A DNA stretch of 64,000 nt from Tunicatimonas pelagia (GCF_030506325.1 NZ_CP120683.1:5035001-5099000); one strand, 5' to 3'. Counted from the stretch's first letter, positions 45,748-54,845 are shown. The notes: generated from the letters alone by a model not told the origin. Made by a program: numbers and translations.

Positions 45748-47079
45748 ATGAGCGATAATTTCCTCCCCCCTGAAAATCTTCCTAAAAACGAATCTCGTCG
45801 GCAATTTATTAAAACCACTAGTTCGGCAGTGGTCGGTGGCAGCTTAGTCATTCCCATGATTAATACTATTCCCGCGTTTGCCAAAGGTAATGCCGATACG
45901 CTCAAAGTTGGCCTGATTGGTTGCGGAGGCCGAGGTACGGGAGCCGCTAACCAAGCAATGAAGGCCGACCCTAACGTGAAATTAGTAGCTATGGCTGATG
46001 CCTTTGAAGATCGATTGCAATCCAGCTTAGGAAATCTAAAGAAAGGACACGGCGATAAAGTGCAGGTTGATCCCGAACATCAGTTCGTTGGGTTTGATGC
46101 TTACCAAAAACTGATTGATAGTGACGTAGACGTAGTACTGCTAGCCACTCCTCCGGGTTTTCGTCCTCAACACTTAACAGCGGCAGTAGAGGCGAAGAAG
46201 CATGTTTTTGCGGAGAAGCCAATGGCGGTAGATGGACCTGGCATCCGTCAGGTAATGGCTGCGGCTAAAAAAGCTAAGGAAAACGATACCGCGATAATGT
46301 CAGGTTTTTGCTGGCGCTACCACGAACCTAAGCGGGCTATATTCGGTAAAATTCTGGACGGTGCGGTCGGTGATATTGGAACGATCTACAATACCTATAA
46401 TACGGGAGTGCTGTGGTCTAAAGATCGGCAGCCCGAATGGACGGCGATGGAGTATCAGCTACGCAATTGGCTGTACTATAAATGGCTATCGGGTGACCAT
46501 ATTGCTGAGCAGGCGGTGCATAGTTTAGACATGATGGCGTGGGCACTGGGCGATAAACCACCGCTCAGTGCAGTAGGAACTGGTGGTCGACAAGTACGTA
46601 CCGACGATAAATTCGGTCACGTGTACGACCACTTTGCAATTGTGTACGACTATGGCGACGGGCAGAAAGGCATCCATATGAGTCGGCAGCAGTTTAACTG
46701 TGCGAATAGCTACTCAGTGGAAGTCTCGGGCGACCAGGGGCACGCCTTAGTGGATTGTATCAAAGGGGTACACAAGATTAAAGGGAAGAATGACAAGTGG
46801 CGGTACCGAGGCGAAGAAAACGATATGTATCAAACCGAGCACGATGAGCTATTTGCCTCTATCCGCAACGGATCGCCGGTAAACGATGGTGATTTTATGG
46901 CGCAAAGTACCCTACTCGCCATTATGGGGCGCATGGCGGCTTACACTGGGCAAGTAGTCACTTACGATGAAGCCCTTAACTCTCAGGAAAAACTAGGGCC
47001 CGAAGAGTATAGCTGGGATTTAGAATATCCGGTAGCGGCTGTACCCATGCCCGGTATTCAAGATGGAGTAGGACGCTAA
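45748..47079 (+). CDS. Tat-exported Gfo/Idh/MocA-family oxidoreductase
   Basis: The 443-residue protein has a twin-arginine leader (ESRRQFIKTTSSAVVGGSLV, residues 15-34). The Rossmann NAD(P)-binding fold starts LKVGLIGCGGRGTG. The catalytic Lys sits in the AEKPMAVDG motif, and the C-terminal substrate domain contains AEQAVHSLDMMAW. The family oxidises or reduces sugars and inositols; exported members are common in Bacteroidota and Planctomycetes and usually bind cofactor in the cytoplasm before export. A sugar-phosphate isomerase-like gene follows in the same orientation, separated by a word-repeat spacer, forming a probable catabolic pair. The substrate is not determined. Confidence 0.92.
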   Translation: MSDNFLPPENLPKNESRRQFIKTTSSAVVGGSLVIPMINTIPAFAKGNADTLKVGLIGCGGRGTGAANQAMKADPNVKLVAMADAFEDRLQSSLGNLKKGHGDKVQVDPEHQFVGFDAYQKLIDSDVDVVLLATPPGFRPQHLTAAVEAKKHVFAEKPMAVDGPGIRQVMAAAKKAKENDTAIMSGFCWRYHEPKRAIFGKILDGAVGDIGTIYNTYNTGVLWSKDRQPEWTAMEYQLRNWLYYKWLSGDHIAEQAVHSLDMMAWALGDKPPLSAVGTGGRQVRTDDKFGHVYDHFAIVYDYGDGQKGIHMSRQQFNCANSYSVEVSGDQGHALVDCIKGVHKIKGKNDKWRYRGEENDMYQTEHDELFASIRNGSPVNDGDFMAQSTLLAIMGRMAAYTGQVVTYDEALNSQEKLGPEEYSWDLEYPVAAVPMPGIQDGVGR

Positions 47080-47081
47080 AT

Positions 47082-47191
47082 GGTGAAGGGTTACAGGTTA
47101 AGAGGTTGAAAGTTTCTTAAGCAAATTAACTTTCAACCTTCTAACCTATAACTTTTAAACTTTTTCACCTTTAACCTCTCTACCCTTCACC
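47082..47191. repeat. Word-repeat intergenic element (GGTGAAGGGT arms)
   Basis: GGTGAAGGGT at 47082-47091 has a perfect complement ACCCTTCACC at 47182-47191. AGGTTGAAAGTT at 47103-47114 is perfectly complementary to AACTTTCAACCT at 47128-47139. Between them are more CTAACC/CCTTTAACC words. The nested structure fills the spacer of the oxidoreductase-isomerase pair. Confidence 0.7.
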
Positions 47192-47216
47192 TTCCCACCC
47201 TCTATCTTTTAGACCT

Positions 47217-48113
47217 ATGCTTCGAAGAGACTTTATCAAAATTAGTGGTGCTACCTTAGCATCGGCTCCCCTAACTTCTGTGCCCTTACATTTTAATGCG
47301 GCACCCCAACTTAATATCAAAAAATCCCTGAAATACAGTATGGTCGATGCGCCTGGTTCGGTGCTTGATCACTTCCGAATGTTGAAGGAGGTTGGCTTCG
47401 ACGGGGTAGAGATGGATTCACCTAGCGATATTAATATTGATGAGGTACTGGAAGCGAAAGAAGAAACCGGACTGGAAATACCAGGGGTAATTAACTCCGC
47501 TCACTGGAAGATGCCGCTCTCTGACCCGGATGCTAGCGTGCGGGCGAAATGTGTAGAGGCTTCCAAAACGGCTCTGCAAGATTGTAAGCGCTACGGTGGA
47601 ACCACAATGCTACTCGTTCCCGGGGTAGTGAATGATAAAATTAGCTACGCCGATGCCTACCGCCGTTCGCAGGAAGAAATTCGGAAACTGCTGCCCGTAG
47701 CCGAAGAAACCGGAGTGAAAATCGCTATTGAAAACGTTTGGAACAATATGCTGATTAGTCCCCTGGAAGCAGCCCGATTTATCGATGAGTTCGAGAATTC
47801 AATGATCGGCTGGTACTTTGACGTAGGCAATATTGTTCGCTACGGCTGGCCCGAGCACTGGATTGAAGCATTGGGTGATCGTATCATGAAGCTAGATATT
47901 AAAGAGTACAGCCGGAAAAAGCAGCAGGACGAAGGCATCTGGAAAGGCTTTGACGTAGAATTAATGGAGGGTGACTGCAATTGGCCGAAAGTGAACAAAG
48001 CCCTAGATAAAATCGGCTACGAAGGCTGGGCATCCGCCGAAGTAAAAGGCGGCGACCGCGACCGCTTACAAACAATTTCTCAGAAAATGGATGCTATTTT
48101 TGGATTGGCTTAA
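47217..48113 (+). CDS. Tat-exported sugar phosphate isomerase/epimerase (TIM barrel)
   Basis: The 298-residue product has a short twin-arginine-like leader (MLRRDFIKISGATLAS). A xylose-isomerase-like TIM barrel follows: YSMVDAPGSVLDHF, GFDGVEMDSPSD, and metal-ligand positions in IAIENVWNN and WYFDVGNIVRYG. EYSRKKQQDEGIW, FDVELMEGD and SAEVKGGDRDR come near the end. These are the ordered metal-site strands of the AP-endonuclease-2/IolE-like family. Members isomerise, epimerise or dehydrate sugars or inosose. Its pairing with the Gfo/Idh/MocA enzyme suggests a shared extracytoplasmic sugar-modifying pathway; this is inference. Confidence 0.9.
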   Translation: MLRRDFIKISGATLASAPLTSVPLHFNAAPQLNIKKSLKYSMVDAPGSVLDHFRMLKEVGFDGVEMDSPSDINIDEVLEAKEETGLEIPGVINSAHWKMPLSDPDASVRAKCVEASKTALQDCKRYGGTTMLLVPGVVNDKISYADAYRRSQEEIRKLLPVAEETGVKIAIENVWNNMLISPLEAARFIDEFENSMIGWYFDVGNIVRYGWPEHWIEALGDRIMKLDIKEYSRKKQQDEGIWKGFDVELMEGDCNWPKVNKALDKIGYEGWASAEVKGGDRDRLQTISQKMDAIFGLA

Positions 48114-48165
48114 CATCTGGAGTTTTTTAAAGATATACTCGAGTAAACTTTAAAACTATTTAACT

Positions 48166-48291
48166 ATGGATGCTGCAATCTTTAAGAGTTTTTTATCTTT
48201 TTCCTCTGTAGGATGGGAGACGTTAGCAATTTATATCTTTGGGGTAGGTGCAATGGAGGTAGTAATCTTAACTGCCCATTTTTCCCACTAA
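48166..48291 (+). CDS. Possible 41-residue hydrophobic microprotein
   Basis: A short frame with an ATG at 48166 encodes MDAAIFKSFLSFSSVGWETL and continues with a hydrophobic helix (LAIYIFGVGAMEVVILTAHF). The composition is consistent with one membrane-spanning segment. It lies in a 507-bp spacer (48114-48620), otherwise taken up by a miniature inverted-repeat element. No family is recognised and no Shine-Dalgarno is seen, so it may be chance or a gene remnant. Confidence 0.3.
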   Translation: MDAAIFKSFLSFSSVGWETLAIYIFGVGAMEVVILTAHFSH

Positions 48292-48392
48292 AAACACCGG
48301 ACTAGCATTAGCGCACAGATTTTACATGATGTTCGGTTTTGCACAAAACGTTTCAGTAAAATTTACTGGGGAAGCATTGCTTTCACTATCTT

Positions 48393-48556
48393 AGAGCGTG
48401 TTTGAACTTTATTCTTTAGTTTTCTGATGGCTGTTTTCCGCCCATACTTCGCCTTTTTTTCGGACGATAGCTTAGGCTATCCTCCTCAAAAAGAGTCTCG
48501 TCTGTCCGAAAAACACCTCATAATAAATTCTAAAAATAAAATCCAAACACGCTCTT
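48393..48556. mobile_element. Miniature inverted-repeat element with GAGCGTGTTTG ends
   Basis: AGAGCGTGTTTG (48393-48404) is the perfect complement of CAAACACGCTCT (48544-48555). The similarity runs on imperfectly for about 24 bp on each side. TTA lies directly outside both GAGCG ends, a possible 3-bp target duplication. Inside are another inverted repeat (TTTTTCGGAC with GTCCGAAAAA) and a small hairpin (GATAGC, 4 nt, GCTATC). There is no coding capacity. TA-containing duplications suggest an IS5- or IS630-type parent, which is inference. A related element is at 62704-62908. Confidence 0.6.
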
Positions 48557-48620
48557 ACTAGCAGAAAGTTTTAAAGCAGTGCTTTAATGTCTTTTCAATA
48601 CTTAAGAAAGTACTCTCAAT

Positions 48621-50117
48621 TCAGTTGGGAAGCGTCTGCTCAATAAACTGATCTACCTGCTGCTTCATCTTCACGAGCGAAGGCTGGTGGATGTACATCA
48701 TGTGGCTCGATTCGTAGAATGACATACTGACGTTATTGGTCAGTTTCTCGTCTAAGAACATATGATTGAAGGTGTAGTCGGTGGCGAAGTAAGGCGTAGC
48801 CAGATCGTAGTATCCGTTGAAGACGTGTATTTTTAGAAACGGATTCTTAGACATGGCGCTACGTAGGGTTTCGGCTACATTTAGAAACTCATTTTCTACA
48901 TTACTATAGCTCCAAGGCCGTACTCGCCCGGTCAGTATTTCGTAGGGGAGATCATTTTCGTAGTCTAGTTCAGCTTTCAGATAAGAATTGATCGCAGTGG
49001 TGTAAGGCCCGTAGATAGTGGCACTGTAGCTAGGGTCAAACTCGTAGAACTCTCCGGCATCGTCGTAATCCACTCCGGTCATCCGCCCGTCGAGCCGGCC
49101 AACCGTTATTCCTTCATCGCGCCGTAGCTCCTTCACGAAGCGGGAGATATGAATGCGGTAGTGGATACGTTCCAGGTATTCTTTGGATAGTCCGGTGTAC
49201 TGGTGGAGCTTATTAATAATTTGGTTTTTCTGGTCTTCCGGTAGCTGATCGCCTAGCATGAGAGCCGAGGCGTAGTCGCCCATCGCAAACTCTTCTACCT
49301 CTCGCAAAAAAGGTTCGAGCGCATCCGGGCGATTGGGCAGTTGGTCATGGTACCAAGCAATAGCGGCGTAAGTTGGTAAAAACAGAATGTAGGGCAGATC
49401 ATTACCTTTGGTGAAGCGAGCCGTTTGGAAATTCAGGATAGACGAAATTAACATCAATCCGTTAAGGTACATGCCGTGGCGGTCTTGCAGGTAGCCCGAC
49501 AGTCCGGCAGCGCGGGTGGTACCGTAGCTCTCTCCCGCCAGAAATTTGGGCGAGCTCCACCGACTGTTGCGGGTAGTATACAACCGAATAAAATCGCCTA
49601 CGCTGGAAATATCTTCCTCAAAACCAGTGAATTCGCTTTTCTCTACTCCTTCTGCCGGACGGCTAAAGCCAGTTTCTACCGGATCAATAAATACTAAGTC
49701 GGTTTTATCCAGCCAGGTATATTCATTGTCTACTAACTCGTAGGGTGGGGGTAATGACTCTCCCTTTTCACTCATCTTAATACGGCGTGGTCCCAGCCCA
49801 CCCATATGCAGCCATACCGACGAAGAACCCGGCCCACCATTGAAGGTGTAGGTGATGGGGCGCTTTGATACATCCTCTACTCCGTTTTGGGTATAAGCAA
49901 TAAAAAACATCTTAGCCCGGGCATCACCGTTTTCTTTTCGTAATACCAAATATCCGGTAGTCGTTGTATAGTTGATCGTCTGTCCGCCTACCCGAACGTT
50001 ATGCTGGGTTACTGACAGTGGTGGGTCTTCCTTTAGGTTGGAGGAATCAGAAGATTGAGCGGTAGTTGCTGTTGATATAAGCAGGCAGACAATAAGAAGG
50101 TATAGGTTTTTGTTCAT
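48621..50117 (-). CDS. Secreted serine carboxypeptidase (peptidase family S10)
   Basis: The 498-residue protein has a signal peptide (MNKNLYLLIVCLLISTATTA). S10 signatures follow: the oxyanion segment TYTFNGGPGSSSVWLHMGG, the nucleophile Ser197 in GESYGTTRA, the Asp in NGYYDLATPY, and the C-terminal His in SSHMMYIHQ. The fold is an alpha/beta hydrolase releasing C-terminal amino acids, often at acidic pH. Bacterial members near 500 residues are common in Bacteroidota and Acidobacteria. It is transcribed alone, leftward, from the spacer 50118-50219. The export route beyond the Sec signal is not indicated; there is no T9SS C-terminal domain. Confidence 0.93.
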   Translation of the reverse strand: MNKNLYLLIVCLLISTATTAQSSDSSNLKEDPPLSVTQHNVRVGGQTINYTTTTGYLVLRKENGDARAKMFFIAYTQNGVEDVSKRPITYTFNGGPGSSSVWLHMGGLGPRRIKMSEKGESLPPPYELVDNEYTWLDKTDLVFIDPVETGFSRPAEGVEKSEFTGFEEDISSVGDFIRLYTTRNSRWSSPKFLAGESYGTTRAAGLSGYLQDRHGMYLNGLMLISSILNFQTARFTKGNDLPYILFLPTYAAIAWYHDQLPNRPDALEPFLREVEEFAMGDYASALMLGDQLPEDQKNQIINKLHQYTGLSKEYLERIHYRIHISRFVKELRRDEGITVGRLDGRMTGVDYDDAGEFYEFDPSYSATIYGPYTTAINSYLKAELDYENDLPYEILTGRVRPWSYSNVENEFLNVAETLRSAMSKNPFLKIHVFNGYYDLATPYFATDYTFNHMFLDEKLTNNVSMSFYESSHMMYIHQPSLVKMKQQVDQFIEQTLPN

Positions 50118-50219
50118 GGGGTTGATGTATTCTTGTATTCAAGTTAGTCTTACCATCATAGATGAGTACCATTTAGTATTTTTGAATGAATGTATATAGG
50201 AAAGCCTATCGATCTGGTA

Positions 50220-50825
50220 TTAATTGATGCCTAAATCACTGGTGATAGAGTGGTGTTGCTCAATTTCATTTACTGGTATACCCATTTTATCGCTAATAAT
50301 ACCGACGATTATCCGCTCAACTTCGTATTTGCTAGAAATCTTCTCAAGATCTATCAACTCATTAAAGTTCAGTGAAATAATCCAGCCGATTAGTTTCTCA
50401 ACCGAACTCTTCGTAAGAGCCTCAATTCTCGTAAAGATACGAATACCAAGCAACCTAACATCACGGTTCAGCTCACGGTCTATATCCATTCTCACCAGTT
50501 TAGGGAACTTGAGTTGAACCTGAGACTCAAGAAATTCCCACCCTACCTTGACACTGTTGTCATCAAGTAAATCAATAATCTTTGAAGCAGGGCGTACCTC
50601 AACTTCTTCTCCTCTCAATAGCATAAAGGCTTCTCTAATCCTGTAGAATACGATTTGGGTGAGGCATTTTTCACCGGGTACTAGTCTAACTTTACTAAAT
50701 ACAGCGTTCACAAAGTCGCCAACCGTTGCAATATTACCTGCTTCTTGATCAGAAATCTCTATTCCGAAAGCCTGTTCCACTTCAACCAACAACTCAACAG
50801 AATCTAATCCCATAGCTCTTGTCAT
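50220..50825 (-). CDS. Acyl-carrier-protein-like halves in permuted order
   Basis: The 201-residue protein begins MTRAMGLDSVELLVEVEQAF and continues GIEISDQEAGNIATVGDFV. This is the second half of an acyl carrier protein, from the phosphopantetheine serine motif (Ser9 in LDSVEL) to the last helix. The C-terminus, about 169-201, reads VERIIVGIISDKMGIPVNEI and stops at SITSDLGIN. This is the first ACP helix and loop, up to the residue before the serine motif. The ~110 residues between (QIVFYRIREAF, VGWEFLESQVQLKFPKL) belong to no family I can name. An in-frame TAG stands directly before the ATG, so the N-terminus cannot extend. The start may instead be Met5 (50813). Whether it is phosphopantetheinylated is unknown; DUF1493 resemblance is possible. 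Confidence 0.65.
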   Translation of the reverse strand: MTRAMGLDSVELLVEVEQAFGIEISDQEAGNIATVGDFVNAVFSKVRLVPGEKCLTQIVFYRIREAFMLLRGEEVEVRPASKIIDLLDDNSVKVGWEFLESQVQLKFPKLVRMDIDRELNRDVRLLGIRIFTRIEALTKSSVEKLIGWIISLNFNELIDLEKISSKYEVERIIVGIISDKMGIPVNEIEQHHSITSDLGIN

Positions 50826-50869
50826 CTACGTGTTACCTTCGCTCATCTGAAGCAACAAGTTGGCTGTTT

Positions 50870-51322
50870 TCAGTGCTGGTTAGAATCGTTGAACTGCCAT
50901 AAGACATTAACAATTTGCCATTTTTCGTTTAGCTTCACAATGTGCATATAATCGACCCAGTCATCCGCAATAAGCTTGACAGAAGCTGTTTTGTCAAAAA
51001 TATCAAGTATTACTACTTCCTTTTTAGGGTTTTCAGGAAACTGATCCCCAGCTTGGTTATACGTCTCGGCTAATAAGATCATAGCATCGGTAAAGGTCTC
51101 TCTCAAATATTCTTTCTGCGTTTCTTTATCAGTCCAAAAAGTTCTTTTAACCATTCTGGGGTGAGCAGCTCGCTCAAACTGTTCGGGTTTCACATTATGT
51201 TGCGATTCAATGTAGTCCAGTGCCGCTTGTCTGATAGCTAAAGAATCTTGTTGCGTTTGGGCATGGGCGTACTGGGTCAAGACAAGGGCAAGGGATACCA
51301 AAAGGAAAGCATACTGCTTCAT
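50870..51322 (-). CDS. Secreted NTF2-like protein (lumazine-binding-like)
   Basis: The 150-residue protein has a signal peptide (MKQYAFLLVSLALVLTQYAH). A single SnoaL/NTF2-like cone fold follows: AIRQAALDYIESQ, HPRMVKRTFW, VVILDIFDKTASVKLI, DYMHIVKLNEKWQIVNVLW. It fits the putative lumazine-binding (PF12893-type) proteins common in Bacteroidota, where it is a periplasmic ligand-binding or cryptic enzyme fold. No catalytic residues can be named. It lies in the same orientation as the ACP-like gene, 44 bp away, but function does not obviously link them. Confidence 0.82.
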   Translation of the reverse strand: MKQYAFLLVSLALVLTQYAHAQTQQDSLAIRQAALDYIESQHNVKPEQFERAAHPRMVKRTFWTDKETQKEYLRETFTDAMILLAETYNQAGDQFPENPKKEVVILDIFDKTASVKLIADDWVDYMHIVKLNEKWQIVNVLWQFNDSNQH

Positions 51323-51467
51323 GTTTGAAATATTAGGTTAGGTTCAACGCAATACAATGAGCTAAAATAAGAGAAGGTGTAAATTCTCATGCATTTGCTC
51401 ACCGATATAGAACGACACCTAGCAGTATTGTTGTGCACAAAGAAGTATTCTTCTCCGATTGTAAATT

Positions 51468-51490
51468 GCACCCTGCACCCTGCACCCTGC
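51468..51490. repeat. Tandem GCACCCT triplet
   Basis: GCACCCT is repeated three times in a row (51468-51488), next to the stop codon of the BNR protein. It is a single-arm member of the word-repeat spacers. Confidence 0.5.
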
Positions 51491-54400
51491 TATTTCCCTC
51501 CAGCCTCAGTTTCTCCGTCACTATCAATACCCACAACTTCGTAATCTTCAAAGAAGGAAACATTCGCTTGCTCTACCGCTTGGCGGAACTGCATCCAGTC
51601 GGTAGCGAAGAACTGGTTAATGGTTTCTAGCGGCTCGCCCAAACTGGCTTTAGCCTGCTCTAGCACCGTCTTCTGGGTTTCGTTAGCCGAGTGATAGAAT
51701 GACCAGAGGTAGGATGCTGCCGAACCCAGCTTGCCACTCACAATGTGGGGGTCACGTAGAATACCTTGTACCTCTTTCTGAGCAATCAGTTCTTTATGCC
51801 CCTTGATAGAATCTTTCAGGGCTTTACCCCGCTCTTTTAATTCCTCAGCAGTATCATCTTCCCGGTCACTAAGTTGGCCTATAATGAGTTCAATAGTGTT
51901 ATTGGCTTCATCCAGTTGGTCAACGGCCTGGGTAGCCAGCGAAACGTACTGTACGTACTGCTCGGCAAGGGTATTACGTGCTGCAATCTCCGCTTCCGGT
52001 AGTTTGATACGCGGGTCGAGGTGGACATCCACCTCAGTAGAGTCTTGGTAGTCACCGTAGGTGAGGCGAACGGTGTAGGTGCCGGGCAGTACCGGAAAAC
52101 CGGACGGCTCGGGGGCATCCTTCTGTTTAGGTTTAGCGGTATTGGGGCCACGTTGCCCTTTGCGTGATAAATCCCAGTTAAATCGGTTCAGGCCGGGTTT
52201 AGCTTCCGCTTTCAGGGTGCGGATCACTGCGCTTTGATTCAAAACTTCTACCAGTAGCGTATCAGTTTTAGCCTGGGTGCTGTCGCCTTCTTTCGGTAGA
52301 ATTTCTTTGATAGAGAACGTCAGCATAGCTCCTGCCGGACGATTTTCACCATCGTAAATTGCATCGCCTTGGAAGCGGGTTCCGGCAGCTTGCTTATAGC
52401 CTGCCAAGAAAGCATCCGGGGCATCAAATACGTGCAGTGGTTCATCCGTAATAGAGGGTTCTTTCGCAAGTTCCCGTAGCGGACGAAGATCATCCAGCAC
52501 AAAGGCAGCTCGTCCGAAGGTTCCGATGATTAGATCGTGCTCACGCGGATGAATTTTCAGGTCAACAGTAGAAACCGATGGATAGCTTTTGCCCCATTTA
52601 TTCCAGTTTTCGCCCCCGTTTAGGCTAACGTATAGCCCGGTTTCAGTACCTAAAAACATCAGGTTAGGTTCTTCAATATCCTGTACAAACGATAGCGCAA
52701 AGCCATAGACCGAATCCTCCGGCTGCACCATATTCTTCCAACTTTTGCCATCGTTGGTAGAATGATACAGATAGGGATTCCAATCGTTGCGACGGTGGTT
52801 ATCTAGTACCACAAATATTTCTTCGGGGTTGTGAGGCGACACGTGGACTTGAGGCACCCAGGTTCCTTCGGGCACGTCCTTCAGTCGGTCGGCTACGTTC
52901 TCCCAGTTCTGCCCGCCATCGCGAGTGACTTGAACGTTACCGTCGTCGGTGCCGACCCAAAGTACACCTTCTTGGTGCGGACTAGGGGTGATGGATACAA
53001 TGGTGGTAAAGTTTTCGGCTTGGGTAGCATCGTAGGTAAGTCCACCACTTTCCAATTGCTTTTGCTTCTCGGGATCATCGGTCGTAAGGTCGGGAGAGAT
53101 AATCTCCCAGGTTTCACCGCGGTCGGTGCTTTTATGTACGAATTGGCTGCCGTAGTAGATAGTTTGGTCATCGAACGGATCGTGGGCGATAGCCGCATTC
53201 CAGTTGAAGCGCAGAAATTTACCGTCGGGATGCTGGGGTTTGATGTAGGCGTTGCTACCTGTCTCTAAATCGACCCGCTGCAAATTACCACCCTGCCACA
53301 TAGCGTAGAGGTAGCGACTGTCACTGGAGTCAGGCACCACATCGAAGCCATCGCCAAAGGCCACTTCTTCCCAGTAGGCGTTCCGAATACCTCCGGCTCG
53401 CCAGACGTAAGCCGGACCGCGCCACGAACCATTATCTTGCATTCCGCCCATCACGTGGTAGGGCTGCTCCATATCATAGTTGATGTGGTAGAATTGCGCC
53501 AACGGTAGGTTCTCCACAAACCGCCAGCTTTCGCCTCGGTCGCGGGAGATGGTCATACCACCGTCATTACCGTCCATCATCAGGCTGCCGTCTTCGGGAT
53601 GAATCCACCAAGCGTGGTGGTCAACGTGTACTTTGTCAAAGCCCAGCAGCACTTCAAAATTCTTACCCCCATCTATACTGCGGTGGACGCTGGATTCCAC
53701 AATATACACCCGGTTCTCGTTTTCGGGGTCAACCGCCACATCGGCGTAGTAGAAGGGGCGACCGCCAATATTGTCAGTAGCAGTCTGCTTCCAGCTAAAC
53801 CCTCCGTCATTAGAACGGTAAAAGGCATTGTCTTTAGACTCTACGTAGGCGTACATCACCTGCGGATTATTGTGGGCGATACCCAGTCCAATCCGACCTA
53901 GCTCACCTTCGGGCAGTCCGCTATCGCTGCTGCGCTTCTGCCAGGTTTTTCCGCCATCAAACGTCACGTGCAAACCAGAACCCGCACCACCCGATTTGAA
54001 GAACCAGGGCCAGCGACGAAATTCCCACATGGCGGCAATCAGCTTATCGGGATTGCTAGGGTCGATAATCATATCGGCAATGCCCGTACGCTCGTTCACA
54101 TAGAGTATCTTCTCAAAGGTCTGTCCGCCGTCGGTACTTTTGTACACGCCCCGGTCAGGAGTGTCTTGCCAGGCCGAACCCTGCGCCCCCACGTACACAA
54201 TGTCTGGGTTTTCGGGGTGTACAATCACCCGATGGATGTTACGGGTGGCTTCTAGCCCTAGGTGCTGCCAGCTTTTTCCTCCATCAATCGTTTTGTACAA
54301 ACCATTCCCTGCCGACTGGCTGTTACGGGGATTTCCTTCGCCCGTACCCACGTAAATGATGTTGGGGTTTTTCTGATAAATAGCAATATCGCCAATAGAG

Positions 54401-54675
54401 AGTACGGACTGGTCGTCAAAGATAGGTTCCCAGGCTACGCCACCACCCTCTGATTTCCACAGCCCACCCGAGGCGGTTCCGGCGTAAATAATATTGGGAT
54501 TACTTTCTACCGCTTCAATAGCAGTAACGCGCCCGCTCATACCCGCCGGCCCAATACTACGGGGCTTCAGGGCCTGACTGATCTTATCCACATCTGGCTG
54601 CTGAGCGTGCGCCGAAATCAGCCAACTACTCGCCAGTAAGCAGGTTAGCGTGAGGATAGTGTATAAATTTCTCAT
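51490..54675 (-). CDS. Large secreted VPS10/BNR-repeat beta-propeller protein
   Basis: The 1061-residue protein has a signal peptide (MRNLYTILTLTCLLASSW, cleavage near AHAQQ). Many BNR/Asp-box repeats then form a sortilin-like propeller. Asp-box cores occur as GGLWKSEGG, YKTIDGGKSW, YKSTDGGQTF, FYRSNDGGFSW, HRSIDGGKNF, HKSTDRGETW and VTRDGGQNW. After about residue 760 comes an Ig-like region with VLPGTYTVRL (typical of this family) and a helical C-terminus. These proteins are annotated as glycosyl hydrolase or VPS10 domain proteins but lack a clear catalytic site; binding or folding roles are more likely. No T9SS C-terminal domain is visible. Confidence 0.9.
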   Translation of the reverse strand: MRNLYTILTLTCLLASSWLISAHAQQPDVDKISQALKPRSIGPAGMSGRVTAIEAVESNPNIIYAGTASGGLWKSEGGGVAWEPIFDDQSVLSIGDIAIYQKNPNIIYVGTGEGNPRNSQSAGNGLYKTIDGGKSWQHLGLEATRNIHRVIVHPENPDIVYVGAQGSAWQDTPDRGVYKSTDGGQTFEKILYVNERTGIADMIIDPSNPDKLIAAMWEFRRWPWFFKSGGAGSGLHVTFDGGKTWQKRSSDSGLPEGELGRIGLGIAHNNPQVMYAYVESKDNAFYRSNDGGFSWKQTATDNIGGRPFYYADVAVDPENENRVYIVESSVHRSIDGGKNFEVLLGFDKVHVDHHAWWIHPEDGSLMMDGNDGGMTISRDRGESWRFVENLPLAQFYHINYDMEQPYHVMGGMQDNGSWRGPAYVWRAGGIRNAYWEEVAFGDGFDVVPDSSDSRYLYAMWQGGNLQRVDLETGSNAYIKPQHPDGKFLRFNWNAAIAHDPFDDQTIYYGSQFVHKSTDRGETWEIISPDLTTDDPEKQKQLESGGLTYDATQAENFTTIVSITPSPHQEGVLWVGTDDGNVQVTRDGGQNWENVADRLKDVPEGTWVPQVHVSPHNPEEIFVVLDNHRRNDWNPYLYHSTNDGKSWKNMVQPEDSVYGFALSFVQDIEEPNLMFLGTETGLYVSLNGGENWNKWGKSYPSVSTVDLKIHPREHDLIIGTFGRAAFVLDDLRPLRELAKEPSITDEPLHVFDAPDAFLAGYKQAAGTRFQGDAIYDGENRPAGAMLTFSIKEILPKEGDSTQAKTDTLLVEVLNQSAVIRTLKAEAKPGLNRFNWDLSRKGQRGPNTAKPKQKDAPEPSGFPVLPGTYTVRLTYGDYQDSTEVDVHLDPRIKLPEAEIAARNTLAEQYVQYVSLATQAVDQLDEANNTIELIIGQLSDREDDTAEELKERGKALKDSIKGHKELIAQKEVQGILRDPHIVSGKLGSAASYLWSFYHSANETQKTVLEQAKASLGEPLETINQFFATDWMQFRQAVEQANVSFFEDYEVVGIDSDGETEAGGK

Positions 54676-54715
54676 AGGTTAGATAAATTTTCAAACGGTG
54701 AATATACGGATTACC

Positions 54716-54845
54716 AATGGACAATTGACAGTGGATAGTGGAAAATGCGTGTAACTTTAGTTAAATGGAAGACGGAAGAAAGGAGGGCGGAAAACGGAAA
54801 ATGTTTAGAGGGCCGTTCTCCGTTTTTCCTTTTCCGTTCTCCGAT
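54716..54845. repeat. Word-repeat intergenic element (GGAAGACGGAAGAAAGG words)
   Basis: GGACAATTGACAGTGGATAGTGG words stand at the left. At 54766-54802, GGAAGACGGAAGAAAGGAGG and AAACGGAAAATG words are followed by the approximate complement (CCGTTCTCCGTTTTTCC and TTTTCCGTTCTCC) at 54813-54842. The vocabulary is shared with the element at 2703-2900. Confidence 0.65.
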
